A DNA stretch of 64,000 nt from a bacterium DOLZORAL124_38_8 (GTDB lineage: Bacteria > Patescibacteriota > Gracilibacteria > UBA4473): positions 101,646-165,645 of the forward strand of contig PDQG01000004.1 in the NCBI GenBank assembly GCA_002747745.1. The letters are read 5' to 3'. This document shows, one piece after another, positions 35,973-46,096 of the stretch. Position 1 is the first letter of the stretch; each line of letters opens with the position of its first letter. The translations under genes and the position numbers were made by a program. The notes beneath the pieces were generated by a model that saw only the letters and a list, made by a program, of their open reading frames with translations, ran no database searches and was not told where the DNA came from.

Positions 35973-37181
35973 ATGAAAACCAACGAATTGAGAAACACCA
36001 TAGCCCCCGTCTTCCCTGACAACTTCCCACGAAATTATGAAAACGATATTAACGGTTGGGCATTCGACCAACAAACACTACAAGAAAACAAAGGAAAACT
36101 ACTGACACTTGATATCGATTTTGGACAATACTGTTCGCTCAAATGTCCCAACTGTTTTCGAATTCCAACTCCAAACAAATATAAACCCGAAACGCCATTA
36201 CAAAAAGAAATTCGTGAAAAAAACATTTCCAATATGAAAAAATGGATTGAAGAAGCCATTCCACTTGGATTAAAAAGTGTAAAATTCCTTGGGAAAGGGG
36301 AAATGTTTGAAAACAAAGGATTTATCGAATTTCTAGAATTTTTACACGAAAAAAACATTACCCCACTTATTTTTACCAAAGGACACATCATTGGAGATGA
36401 TAACGCTATAGAAAATAAATTCGGATACCTTGGACTACACAATGGAGAACAACTAGTACAAAAATTAAAGGATTTGAATTGCCGAATCATGCTCGGATTT
36501 GCATCATTCAATGATGATGTTCAACGAATCTTAATAGGAGATCAAAACAACCATTTGGATTACATTAAAAAACGAAATAAAGCATTAAAATTATTTATCG
36601 ATGCAGGATTTAATAGCACCGAACAATTCAACGAAAAAGGCGAAATCATTACTCGACTTGCCCTTTGTACAAATCCGGTTACAAAATTCAACAAAAACGA
36701 TGTATTAGATGTCTATACTTGGGCAAGAGAACGAAACATCTACTCAATCATTACCCCAACTATGATTTCTGGAAACGGTGAAAAACTTTTTAATTCAAAG
36801 AAATACGAACAAGGACTCGCTCCAAACGAACTCATACATTTATACACGCAAGCCTACAAATGGAACATTATGAAGGGCTTACAAACTCTAGAACAAATCA
36901 AGCAAGAAGGAATTTCTCCTTATGCAGGAGCACACCCTTGCAACCAAATATCAGCCGGTATGTACATTCAATTAGACGGAAAAGTACTTCGTTGTCCTGG
37001 CGGAAACGCTGTCGAAGGAAATTTAAAAGAAAAATCATTGTCAGAAATTTGGAACCATTCGAAAAATAAACAAGAATTCGCAGGAACCTTTAATGTCGGA
37101 TGTTTACCGAAAGACGGAAAATCCATTCCTAAAAATTTGTACCAACAAGTGCTTGCAAACCTAACAGAAAACAATCTATAA
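35973..37181 (+). CDS. Radical SAM protein with SPASM-like C-terminus
   Basis: The [4Fe-4S] cluster motif C54-SLK-C58-PN-C61 (CX3CX2C) follows 'LLTLDIDFGQY'. 'KFLGKGEMF' is the GGE-like SAM-binding segment. The C-terminal 'HPCNQISAGMYIQLDGKVLRCPGGNAVEGNLKEKSLSEIWN ... VGC' fits a SPASM/twitch auxiliary cluster domain. Such enzymes usually modify peptides or proteins. 402 residues. The next gene, 59 nt downstream, encodes a Cys-rich protein that is a plausible substrate or partner (inference). Arginine codons are mostly CGA, so it belongs to the native core. Confidence 0.88.
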   Translation: MKTNELRNTIAPVFPDNFPRNYENDINGWAFDQQTLQENKGKLLTLDIDFGQYCSLKCPNCFRIPTPNKYKPETPLQKEIREKNISNMKKWIEEAIPLGLKSVKFLGKGEMFENKGFIEFLEFLHEKNITPLIFTKGHIIGDDNAIENKFGYLGLHNGEQLVQKLKDLNCRIMLGFASFNDDVQRILIGDQNNHLDYIKKRNKALKLFIDAGFNSTEQFNEKGEIITRLALCTNPVTKFNKNDVLDVYTWARERNIYSIITPTMISGNGEKLFNSKKYEQGLAPNELIHLYTQAYKWNIMKGLQTLEQIKQEGISPYAGAHPCNQISAGMYIQLDGKVLRCPGGNAVEGNLKEKSLSEIWNHSKNKQEFAGTFNVGCLPKDGKSIPKNLYQQVLANLTENNL

Positions 37182-37240
37182 ATTTAGATAAACCAAACTA
37201 TTTAATTTATTCTTAAAAAGAACTTACGAAAATATCTCTA

Positions 37241-38908
37241 ATGAAACAAACTTGTCCCGTCTCTGGAAAAGAATTTATCGTAACTCAATTCGAACAAGAT
37301 TTTTTGAAAAAAATCGCTCCAACTTTTGCGGGGAAAACGTTTGAAATTCCGCTTCCAAAACTTTGTCCCGAAGAACGAATGCGACTTCGAACACTCCACC
37401 GAAACGAACAGTTTTTATACCGAAATGTATCGGCTTTCTCACAACAAAATGTCATCTCAATCTACCCAACCGACACAGATTTTACTATCGTGAGCAAAGA
37501 CGAATGGTTTAGCGACACATGGGATGGATTAGACTACGGAACAGATTTTGATTTTTCAAAAAACTTTTTTGAGCAATTTCAAGTGCTCAGAAAAAAGGTA
37601 CCACGGGCTTCAACCGTAAACGAACAAAACGAAAATTGCGAATACACAACAGGAACCGCTTATTCTAAAAACTGTTACCTTATCAACTCGTCTGAAAACT
37701 GTGAAGATTGTTATTATTCAAAACTATTACAACAATGTACCAATGTGGTAGACAGTGCCTACTGCTACGATTCCGAATTATTATACGAATGCTTCAATGT
37801 AAAAAACTGTTATGACTGTAAATACACTTACAATGCCCAAAACAGTTCCGATTGTTGGTTCTGCGACGATATAAAGAACTGCCAAAATTGTTTTCTTAGT
37901 ACAAATTTAGTAGGACAACAATACGTTTTTATGAATCAAAAACTCAGCAAAGATGAATACGAAAAACGAATCCAAACCATCTTGAATTCTAAAGAACACT
38001 GGGAAAAATGCTTTTCTCTATTTAAAGACGTACAAAAAAATCGATGGTACAAATACGCTCAAATTTTAAACAGCGAAAACTGTACCGGAGATTTTATTGC
38101 CAATTCCCAAAACTGTTTAAATTGTTACGACGTAACTAAAAGCCAAGATTGCTTAAATGTACAAGTTGGAGTGGAAGTCAAAGACCTACTTGATTGTTCA
38201 AATATGTATCTAAAACCAGAATTATCATACAGCGTTCTAGGAACCATTAATACATACAATGTTCATTTTTGTCTCTACGTGTTTAATTCCAACAACGTTT
38301 TTTATTCTGAACTTTGCTATAACTGCCAAAACTGTTTTGGTTGCGTTGGTTTACGAAACAACAAATACTGCATTTTCAATAAGCAATATTCCCCTGAAGA
38401 ATATGAGAATACCGTTACCAAAATAATTGAACACATGCAAACCACTGGAGAATGGGGACAATTCTTCCCAGCTTGGATGAGCACGTTCCCTTACAACAAG
38501 AGTCTCGCTTATGAATATCTTCCATTAACAAAAGAAGAAGCAATCGCTCGTAATTATCAATGGGAGTCGCCAAAAACAAAAAGTTTTCTCCCTCAAAATT
38601 ACGCGATTCCAAACCGAATCGAAGACACCCCGGATGATATTTGTACGAAAATACTAGCCTGTGAAGTTTCTGGAGAAAATTACCGTATTCAACCAGCCGA
38701 GCTCCGTTTTTACCGAACAATGAATCTCCCTATTCCGAAGAAATGCCCTAATACCCGATATCAAGAACGAATGAAAATGCGAAATGAACGAAAATTATAC
38801 CAACGAAAATGTGTCAAAAGTGGTGAAGCCATTGCAACCACATTTGCTCCAAATCGACCAGAAAAAATACTCTGCGAAAAAGAATATCAAAAAATAATTC
38901 ACGGATAA
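37241..38908 (+). CDS. Large Cys-rich repeat protein with terminal zinc-ribbon remnants
   Basis: 555 residues with 32 cysteines by my count. The ends look like degenerate zinc-binding modules: 'CPVSGKEFIVTQFEQDFLKK' at the start, 'CVKSGEAIATTFAPNRPEKILCEKEY' at the end. Two central blocks (about 130-235 and 285-385) carry short repeats such as 'SENCEDCYYS', 'VKNCYDCKYT', 'SQNCLNCYDV' and 'CQNCFGC', spaced as in a right-handed beta-helix. I believe similar proteins are common in CPR genomes under misleading names, but no function is known to me. Co-directional with the radical SAM gene. Confidence 0.7.
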   Translation: MKQTCPVSGKEFIVTQFEQDFLKKIAPTFAGKTFEIPLPKLCPEERMRLRTLHRNEQFLYRNVSAFSQQNVISIYPTDTDFTIVSKDEWFSDTWDGLDYGTDFDFSKNFFEQFQVLRKKVPRASTVNEQNENCEYTTGTAYSKNCYLINSSENCEDCYYSKLLQQCTNVVDSAYCYDSELLYECFNVKNCYDCKYTYNAQNSSDCWFCDDIKNCQNCFLSTNLVGQQYVFMNQKLSKDEYEKRIQTILNSKEHWEKCFSLFKDVQKNRWYKYAQILNSENCTGDFIANSQNCLNCYDVTKSQDCLNVQVGVEVKDLLDCSNMYLKPELSYSVLGTINTYNVHFCLYVFNSNNVFYSELCYNCQNCFGCVGLRNNKYCIFNKQYSPEEYENTVTKIIEHMQTTGEWGQFFPAWMSTFPYNKSLAYEYLPLTKEEAIARNYQWESPKTKSFLPQNYAIPNRIEDTPDDICTKILACEVSGENYRIQPAELRFYRTMNLPIPKKCPNTRYQERMKMRNERKLYQRKCVKSGEAIATTFAPNRPEKILCEKEYQKIIHG

Positions 38909-38916
38909 ACTCCTAG

Positions 38917-41331
38917 CTATTCCCACAAATTTCGAAGTTTTTGTATTACTTCATTTGTTCGATACACCGATTTTCTTCGCTCTAAAGCCTTTCCATTCCA
39001 CAGAGCGTTATCGTATTCGAAATATTTTCCTAACGATTTTTGATACCAATCAATTCGTTCTGACACCCAACCACTCTTTAGAAGCGTTAAAATTTGCTCC
39101 CCACGCTGAACCATTAATTCTGGAGCGGCAAAATGCGACACATACAAAAACAATTGGTTAAAGTTTCCCGTTGTATCTCGCAGATAATACACAAACTTTG
39201 CCAAATCTATGGTCAAATTTTTAGTTTGAAAAGACTCGTCACCATCCCACGGAAACAAGCCCCACTGATTTTTGGTTTTGTCAAAATACACATAATAATT
39301 CCGACTGACACTGTCCCACCCATTCAAAAAATACGTCAACCACGCATAGTCTAATACTTGTTTCACATTTATTTCTGCGGTCATATCGGTTTTTAAGTCA
39401 GACAGCCCCCGAATAAAATCAAGGAATTTCACACGATCACCATGAATTTTATAAGGCGACAAAGTTTTGGCTGGATTCCCCAACCAGGTCAAATTGGGGT
39501 TATACACCGACCCACTATTCTTCGCGTAAAAATAGTCACTAACCGATAAATTTCGTTTCTTGAAAAACGGCTTTTTAATTGGCTCTACTAGTTGATACAC
39601 CCCAAATGGTTGGCCATTTATTTCTACCAACACCGTAGTGAAATTTGGAGCTGGCAAACCCAATTTTCGGAAAACATCATACCAAAGTTTTTCTCGAATC
39701 ATCGATTCATCGCTCAACACACTTCGAAGTTTAAACTCGTTTCCGTCTGCCAAAAAGGGAAGCGCAAAGGTTTTCGGAAAATCCTTAAACGTCTCAACGG
39801 TAAACGAGGGTTTTATGTAGCCTAAACTTCCATTCCCACGAGTTTTTATTCGAATCGAACGGGTAATTTTACTCTTCTCATCCGCTTGAAAATCTAACCA
39901 CCCCACATACCGCTGACGAGTCGTACGATTCTGTAACATTTCTTGAAACTGAGCGGGTTCTAAAAATATTTTCACCACCGGAATATTAATATTTTGAGGT
40001 TTTTGAACCGAATTCGGCAACCACTCACGCCGCGATAAAAACTGTCTCACTTCATCATTATTTTGCTGTGGCAACTGGGCCAACATTTTTTTATTCGGCG
40101 TTACTTTGTACCACTTTCTCGTTCCGTCACGCAAAACAATTTGAACTTTCCCCGTAAATTTCTGGGACTTCCACCATAATTTTACACGCTTCACCGAATC
40201 TTTCACCGGCATCGACCATAAATACTGATACACCCCCGAGGCTGACACACGGTACACCATCAAACGATTGAAACTCGTTTGAAACCACCAAACTTTTTGC
40301 GGCACAAGTCCCTTTGTATTTGGTGTATCAGCGGTTTTATATGGTTTTGCTTGGTAAGAAATCAACCTATTTTCTCGAATCACCGTCGGAGCTGATGGAT
40401 ATGAAGCCGTCGAAAAGGATTTCAATACGATTTCATGCTTCCAACGCCAAAACCGATACGCAATATCTAAAAACTCCGCTTGTGTTAATACTTTATTCGG
40501 CCAAAACGACTGATTTAATTCCGACCGCAACACTCCATTTCGATACGCCATGGCCACCATGGGCAAAGCCAAGTGATACTCGTTTATCCCTTCTAGAACC
40601 GATGGTTCAATCAATGCCCAATCAGAGAATTTCTTAGGAACTTTTATCTTTGAGTTTTGATATAAAAGTTTCAGCAATCCCCACAAATTAATTCCCAAAT
40701 CAGGATAAAATTTACCATCAATTCCGTTCACGAGCCCTTGTGATTTAGCATAACAAATTTCACCGCTGTATGGATGTTGTGGAGTGATATCACCAAAACA
40801 AGCCGCCGCATACGACTGATATTTCTTTCCAGGATCATTCCAATTCAAAATAAATTTCAAGGCTTCAGCTCGAGACACCATCTTGGTTTCTTTTGCGGTT
40901 GGAAAATGAACATCTTGCCCATTAAAAAAAGCGAAAGCCTGACGTCCTTTGGAAGCAAAAGGCTCAAACGCCTGAGAACGAGTTTTTATTTGCAAGTTTT
41001 TCACCACCGAACCAAGGCCGGTTTTACTATAACAATACTCCGTTTGGTCAAAAAACCGTCCACACTCAAAGGCTCGCTCATGAAACACTTTTCCTTTGCG
41101 TTCAAATAAGACGAATGAAGTCTGCTTGGTTTTGTTATTTTGGACATACCAAATATCTTCAAACCGTTTTACGGAATGATCATTTTTAAACTGAAACGAA
41201 AAGTATTCCGTATCATAAAACTGAAAATTAGAATCAATTTGCGGTAATGCGGCTTGAACTGAACTAATTCCTACAACATTCACGAACAACGCCCCTACTA
41301 ATAGATATATTTTTTGAATACTTGCTTCCAT
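38917..41331 (-). CDS. Secreted CotH-kinase-family protein with SLH-like N-terminal region
   Basis: The start chosen at 41331 gives a signal peptide (MEASIQKIYLLVGALFVNVVG...VQA). Residues about 140-290 resemble two SLH-like repeats ('CFGDITPQHPYSGEICYAKSQGLVNGIDGKFYPDLGIN'). The C-terminal half is a CotH kinase-like domain: 'IRIKTRGNGSLGYIKPSFTVE', 'NEFKLRSVLSDESMIREKLWYDVFRKLGLPAPNFTTVLVEINGQPFGVYQLVE' and metal-binding 'GLFPWDGDESF'. CotH proteins are atypical protein kinases. The gene overlaps the VTC gene, which in turn overlaps DUF4956, forming one operon. Confidence 0.85.
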   Translation of the reverse strand: MEASIQKIYLLVGALFVNVVGISSVQAALPQIDSNFQFYDTEYFSFQFKNDHSVKRFEDIWYVQNNKTKQTSFVLFERKGKVFHERAFECGRFFDQTEYCYSKTGLGSVVKNLQIKTRSQAFEPFASKGRQAFAFFNGQDVHFPTAKETKMVSRAEALKFILNWNDPGKKYQSYAAACFGDITPQHPYSGEICYAKSQGLVNGIDGKFYPDLGINLWGLLKLLYQNSKIKVPKKFSDWALIEPSVLEGINEYHLALPMVAMAYRNGVLRSELNQSFWPNKVLTQAEFLDIAYRFWRWKHEIVLKSFSTASYPSAPTVIRENRLISYQAKPYKTADTPNTKGLVPQKVWWFQTSFNRLMVYRVSASGVYQYLWSMPVKDSVKRVKLWWKSQKFTGKVQIVLRDGTRKWYKVTPNKKMLAQLPQQNNDEVRQFLSRREWLPNSVQKPQNINIPVVKIFLEPAQFQEMLQNRTTRQRYVGWLDFQADEKSKITRSIRIKTRGNGSLGYIKPSFTVETFKDFPKTFALPFLADGNEFKLRSVLSDESMIREKLWYDVFRKLGLPAPNFTTVLVEINGQPFGVYQLVEPIKKPFFKKRNLSVSDYFYAKNSGSVYNPNLTWLGNPAKTLSPYKIHGDRVKFLDFIRGLSDLKTDMTAEINVKQVLDYAWLTYFLNGWDSVSRNYYVYFDKTKNQWGLFPWDGDESFQTKNLTIDLAKFVYYLRDTTGNFNQLFLYVSHFAAPELMVQRGEQILTLLKSGWVSERIDWYQKSLGKYFEYDNALWNGKALERRKSVYRTNEVIQKLRNLWE

Positions 41332-42032
41332 TTGTTTCGCGGTAAATGTGAATATTTGTAACATAGTCCAACGCAATATTTAGAAAAAGAAATTTCTTGT
41401 ATTCGATGTGAGTGTAAGAATTTTTTCAAAATCGAAAAGGTTCGTCCCCCGTTCTTGGGCACTTTGATTTCTAATATTAAAAAATTCGGCAAAATTTTTG
41501 TTTGTTCTACCGTCAAGAATCGGTCTAAGGTCACTTTGACGTTCGTTGATGAGGACAGAAAGGATACTCGTTTATAATGAATCGACAATGATTTTTGCAA
41601 ATTACTTGCATCAAACTCTTGTTGCAAAATAGTTGCAAAATCATCTTTTTCTGAAACTAAAACACGTTTTTTAATCGTTTTTTTCGATTTTGTTTTCGTT
41701 TTTTCTTCTAAAAATGATTCTCCCGTGGCTTTGTACAATCGATACCGCCATTTTTTTCGGGGTAACTTCCCACAACGGTGATGATGGAAACTCGTATAAT
41801 GTTCATCATCAAAATACACCGTTTTATATTCATTCACGGTCACCCCATTTCCTAAATCGACCACGGCAAAATCAAGCGACCGTAAACAATCCAACAACTC
41901 ATCTAACAAATTCTCTGGCACACAAAATTTATAATCAACTCGCTCTGTCTTTGTATGAGTATCCAAAACCTGCAAAGCAACAGGCTTAAAATTCTCAACG
42001 GTCCAAGTAGGTAACAGCAATTTTGGTGGCAT
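41298..42032 (-). CDS. VTC-domain protein (polyphosphate polymerase-like)
   Basis: The VTC triphosphate-tunnel fold that in yeast Vtc4 makes polyphosphate from ATP. Basic and acidic tunnel residues appear in the expected order: 'TERVDYKFCVP', 'EYKTVYFDDEHYTSFHHHRCGKLPRKKWRYRLY', 'FLEEKTKTKSKKTIKKR', 'VTLDRFL', 'LILEIKVP' and 'EISFSKYCVG'. 245 residues. The start is the ATG at 42032, overlapping the DUF4956 gene by 38 nt; its 3' end overlaps the CotH gene by 34 nt. Confidence 0.85.
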   Translation of the reverse strand: MPPKLLLPTWTVENFKPVALQVLDTHTKTERVDYKFCVPENLLDELLDCLRSLDFAVVDLGNGVTVNEYKTVYFDDEHYTSFHHHRCGKLPRKKWRYRLYKATGESFLEEKTKTKSKKTIKKRVLVSEKDDFATILQQEFDASNLQKSLSIHYKRVSFLSSSTNVKVTLDRFLTVEQTKILPNFLILEIKVPKNGGRTFSILKKFLHSHRIQEISFSKYCVGLCYKYSHLPRNKWKQVFKKYIY

Positions 42033-42567
42033 CACGCAAATAGTCTACTGTAAGCACTTCAAAATGCAAAACCCGAACCCCAAATTCTTTTTGCAATCGT
42101 TTTGCAAAATCTTCTTTTTCTTTTTTATTTTTCAGTATTATTAGTTCATCAAAAGTAATTTTCATCGTTCTTTGCTCGGCCACGAACCCATATGTATCCA
42201 GCAAAATAATTCCCAAAAAGACGAACAAAATCACTCCATACGACAGCAACAACCAAACTGGATTTGGCACTTGAGCCGCTAAAATCCCAATCACCACGGC
42301 CATCAATAACATCACCGTATCGGTAAGTGAATCAATGGAAGAACGCAAACGAATAAACGACAATACCCCAAAAATACCCAAGCCAACCGAAATATTTTGC
42401 TCAAACGACGCTAACGACACCAATAAAAACAATAACAACGCCAACGGCACTATCGCCAAAGATACTTCTTTTTTACGATTCCAAATAAAATACCCTACCG
42501 ACAAAAAAAACGTCGTACTAAACAGTCCCAACAAATTCCAACCGTAGAGTGTTATAAATTCTTTCAT
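41995..42567 (-). CDS. DUF4956 membrane protein
   Basis: 190 residues: membrane helices in the first two thirds ('NLLGLFSTTFFLSVGYFIW', 'AIVPLALLLFLLVSLASF', 'DTVMLLMAVVIGILAAQVP', 'LLLSYGVILFVFLGIILLD'), with the conserved 'VGLGIFGVLSFIRLRSS', and a cytosolic C-terminus. DUF4956 commonly travels with VTC and CotH proteins and probably forms a membrane complex with the polymerase. It ends in TGA, the only TGA stop found in the window; reading through it would meet TAA three codons later. Confidence 0.85.
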   Translation of the reverse strand: MKEFITLYGWNLLGLFSTTFFLSVGYFIWNRKKEVSLAIVPLALLLFLLVSLASFEQNISVGLGIFGVLSFIRLRSSIDSLTDTVMLLMAVVIGILAAQVPNPVWLLLSYGVILFVFLGIILLDTYGFVAEQRTMKITFDELIILKNKKEKEDFAKRLQKEFGVRVLHFEVLTVDYLRDATKIAVTYLDR

Positions 42568-42686
42568 GCTTGATGAGTATACGAAAGATTTTCGTTCAGA
42601 GCAAATTAAGGTTCCAAGATGTTGGACACTATGCAGAAATATCTATTTCGGACATTTATACTTAAAATTAATTGTTTTACTGAAGA

Positions 42687-43892
42687 TTATTCATTTTCAT
42701 TTTTCCATCGTATCCAGAGCAAAAAGGTCGAAGCAATGGGAAACAAAAGTGTTCCTACCGTTAAACACAACGTAAGGGTTTTCTCAAATGGCACAAAAAT
42801 AATGCCCAACAAGCACAAAATAGGAACATATAAAAAATGGTTTAATTTTTTATATAAACTCCTCATATGGTTCGGAATTTCAATGACCCGAATGAGTCCC
42901 ACACAAGAAAGGAGAAAAATTATCAAAGGAAGAATGATTAACAATTTATCTGACACTGAAAAATCTACGGCATATTCTAATATATTCAGTATTCCCGTAT
43001 TAATAAGCCCTAAGCTCGCTAATAATGGAAAATGCAATCCAACCCAAGTGGCACGTGCAATATCATTCTTTTGCGGAATTTTCCCGCCAATAAAATCAAA
43101 AAATATCCACCAAAGTCCTGCTAAAAGCAAAAAACTCCCAATAATATTCAAAATATTCCCCATGGTCCATTGATGAATATAAGTAGAGCCTTCTATTAAG
43201 GAAATAATCCCTTCCCCCAAAATAATAATCGTTAACAAATCAAAGCGTTCTACAAAAGAAGGACCAATATGTTTTACGGCCTCTAATTGTTCTTTTTTTA
43301 CCTTTTTATTGGGGTGAGCAATAATAAGCAACGTCCAGCTCAGAGATATCAATACCGAAAAAAACCACAAGAAATAAGAAATATCTGATGGTGTAAAAAT
43401 AGAGATAGCATACGCTAAAGTGGTTCCACAAAATAACCATACAAACGGCTTCGCAATCGGTTTATGATCCACATCATGCACGCCCGTTCGCCACCACAAG
43501 AACGTTAGAATCGTCAAAAAAATAGTATAAGACAGTGCAAACCCTTGATACCCCTCTCCAAAGGCGGTCGGAATAAATATCCCCATTCCAACCAAGCTGA
43601 TCATTTGTAAAAACGTAAAGACCCTAGTTTTTATATCTTTGTTTCCATGTAATTCGTAGTACAAACTTCCATTAAACCAGGCCCAAAGAATCATCGAAAG
43701 AACTCCCAAGTAGGAAAAAATCGTATTCCAAGAAACATGTCCGGCCACGAGGTGTGATAACTGAATAATAATCGCTACATATACCAAATCGTAAAAAAGT
43801 TCCAAATATGTAATTGACCGATGCGTATCTCTCTGAGTAGCATCAGCGGGTTTTTGCCACCAAATTCTAAAGGTTTCTTTTAGTAATTTCAT
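42687..43892 (-). CDS. Low temperature requirement protein A (LtrA) family membrane protein
   Basis: Start chosen at 43892 (MKLLKETFRIWWQKP); the upstream extension is not conserved. About 400 residues with many membrane helices. LtrA signatures include 'SITYLELFYDLVYVAIIIQLSH', 'FVERFDLLTIIILGEGIISL' and 'FDFIGGKIPQ'. The function of LtrA is poorly defined. Arginine codons are AGA or CGG rather than CGA, consistent with import. Confidence 0.88.
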   Translation of the reverse strand: MKLLKETFRIWWQKPADATQRDTHRSITYLELFYDLVYVAIIIQLSHLVAGHVSWNTIFSYLGVLSMILWAWFNGSLYYELHGNKDIKTRVFTFLQMISLVGMGIFIPTAFGEGYQGFALSYTIFLTILTFLWWRTGVHDVDHKPIAKPFVWLFCGTTLAYAISIFTPSDISYFLWFFSVLISLSWTLLIIAHPNKKVKKEQLEAVKHIGPSFVERFDLLTIIILGEGIISLIEGSTYIHQWTMGNILNIIGSFLLLAGLWWIFFDFIGGKIPQKNDIARATWVGLHFPLLASLGLINTGILNILEYAVDFSVSDKLLIILPLIIFLLSCVGLIRVIEIPNHMRSLYKKLNHFLYVPILCLLGIIFVPFEKTLTLCLTVGTLLFPIASTFLLWIRWKNENE

Positions 43893-44073
43893 ACATATGT
43901 TATAACACAAAAAATAGTATCTTAAAAATTTATGACCTACATAAAAAATCAAAAAATTAAATCATTTACGTTGCTCCGTGAATGAAAAATTTTTATAAAT
44001 AAAAAAACACATTTGTATTATATTTTCATTTACTCCCGTTGGTCGTGAATGAAAGACTTTATTTTTATAAAAT
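43893..44073. other. AT-rich intergenic region with an imperfect direct repeat
   Basis: Two copies of an ATTTAC...CGTGAATGAAA...ATTTTTATAA...ATAAAAAAA unit (about 43964-44008 and 44027-44081). No ORF. It lies between the LtrA promoter region and the 16S terminator. Confidence 0.45.
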
Positions 44074-44102
44074 AAAAAAATAACTCACACATGTGAGTTA
44101 TT
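44074..44102 (-). terminator. Terminator of the solitary 16S rRNA transcript
   Basis: AATAACTCACA-CA-TGTGAGTTATT, 11-bp stem followed on the minus strand by seven T residues. It directly follows the 3' arm of the 16S processing stem. Confidence 0.9.
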
Positions 44103-44112
44103 TGGAACATCA

Positions 44113-44133
44113 GTTCCCTTTCATTTCGAACGC
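44113..44133 (-). promoter_or_regulatory. 16S rRNA processing stem, 3' arm
   Basis: The minus-strand sequence is complementary over 21 bp (two G-U pairs) to the segment at 45874-45894 upstream of the 16S gene. This is the expected RNase III-type processing stem around a 16S precursor. Confidence 0.85.
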
Positions 44134-44248
44134 GATTGACTTTGTGGAATTTACAAAAGTAAGAACTTTGTTCAATTAAACTTACTTTCTTCTCGCAGAA
44201 AAGTTCCAAGTGGAACAGTATTTTCTTGCTTACCATTAGAGCCTCTGG

Positions 44249-45738
<1,490 letters not shown>

Positions 45739-45931
45739 GAATCATTGTCTTATGTGTAACTAAGACTGACTCATATAAAAGTTGATCGTACCTGAAACCA
45801 CTTAGTGGCCAGCATCGATACAACGTAAAAAAAATTTCAAAAAGAAATAAACAAATTATTTTTGCTGTTTGTTGCGTTCGAAATGAAAAAGAACTTTTGA
45901 AGGAGTTCTGTTGGGCGCCTCCTCCAGCGCG
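45739..45931 (-). other. 16S rRNA precursor leader
   Basis: The transcribed leader between the promoter and mature 16S. It contains the 5' arm of the processing stem (45874-45894), an AGAACT...AGTTCT hairpin, and a GC-rich segment just after the start. No protein gene. Confidence 0.6.
45874..45894 (-). promoter_or_regulatory. 16S rRNA processing stem, 5' arm
   Basis: Pairs with 44113-44133 across the entire 16S gene (21 bp, two G-U). Confidence 0.85.
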
Positions 45932-45937
45932 AGTGAG

Positions 45938-45965
45938 ACTCTATAGAAATTTAATCTTTCGTCAA
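45938..45965 (-). promoter_or_regulatory. 16S rRNA promoter
   Basis: Minus strand TTGACG (45965-45960), 16 nt, TAGAGT (45943-45938), with an A/T-rich stretch upstream and a GC-rich discriminator after it, as in rRNA promoters. Confidence 0.65.
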
Positions 45966-46096
45966 CCCTTTTTTTGCTTTTTTTTCCTCCAATCTTACGA
46001 AGTCGCTTAAACCCTTACTTTCAATCGAAAAAAAACTTTGTTTAATTTCTATTTCTCCTATAATTTGCCTGAATTTTTGATAAAAAAACACCTATC

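Noticed and set aside
43962..44084. CRISPR-like direct repeats near the 16S gene
   Set aside because: Only two imperfect, AT-rich copies, without uniform spacers and without cas genes.
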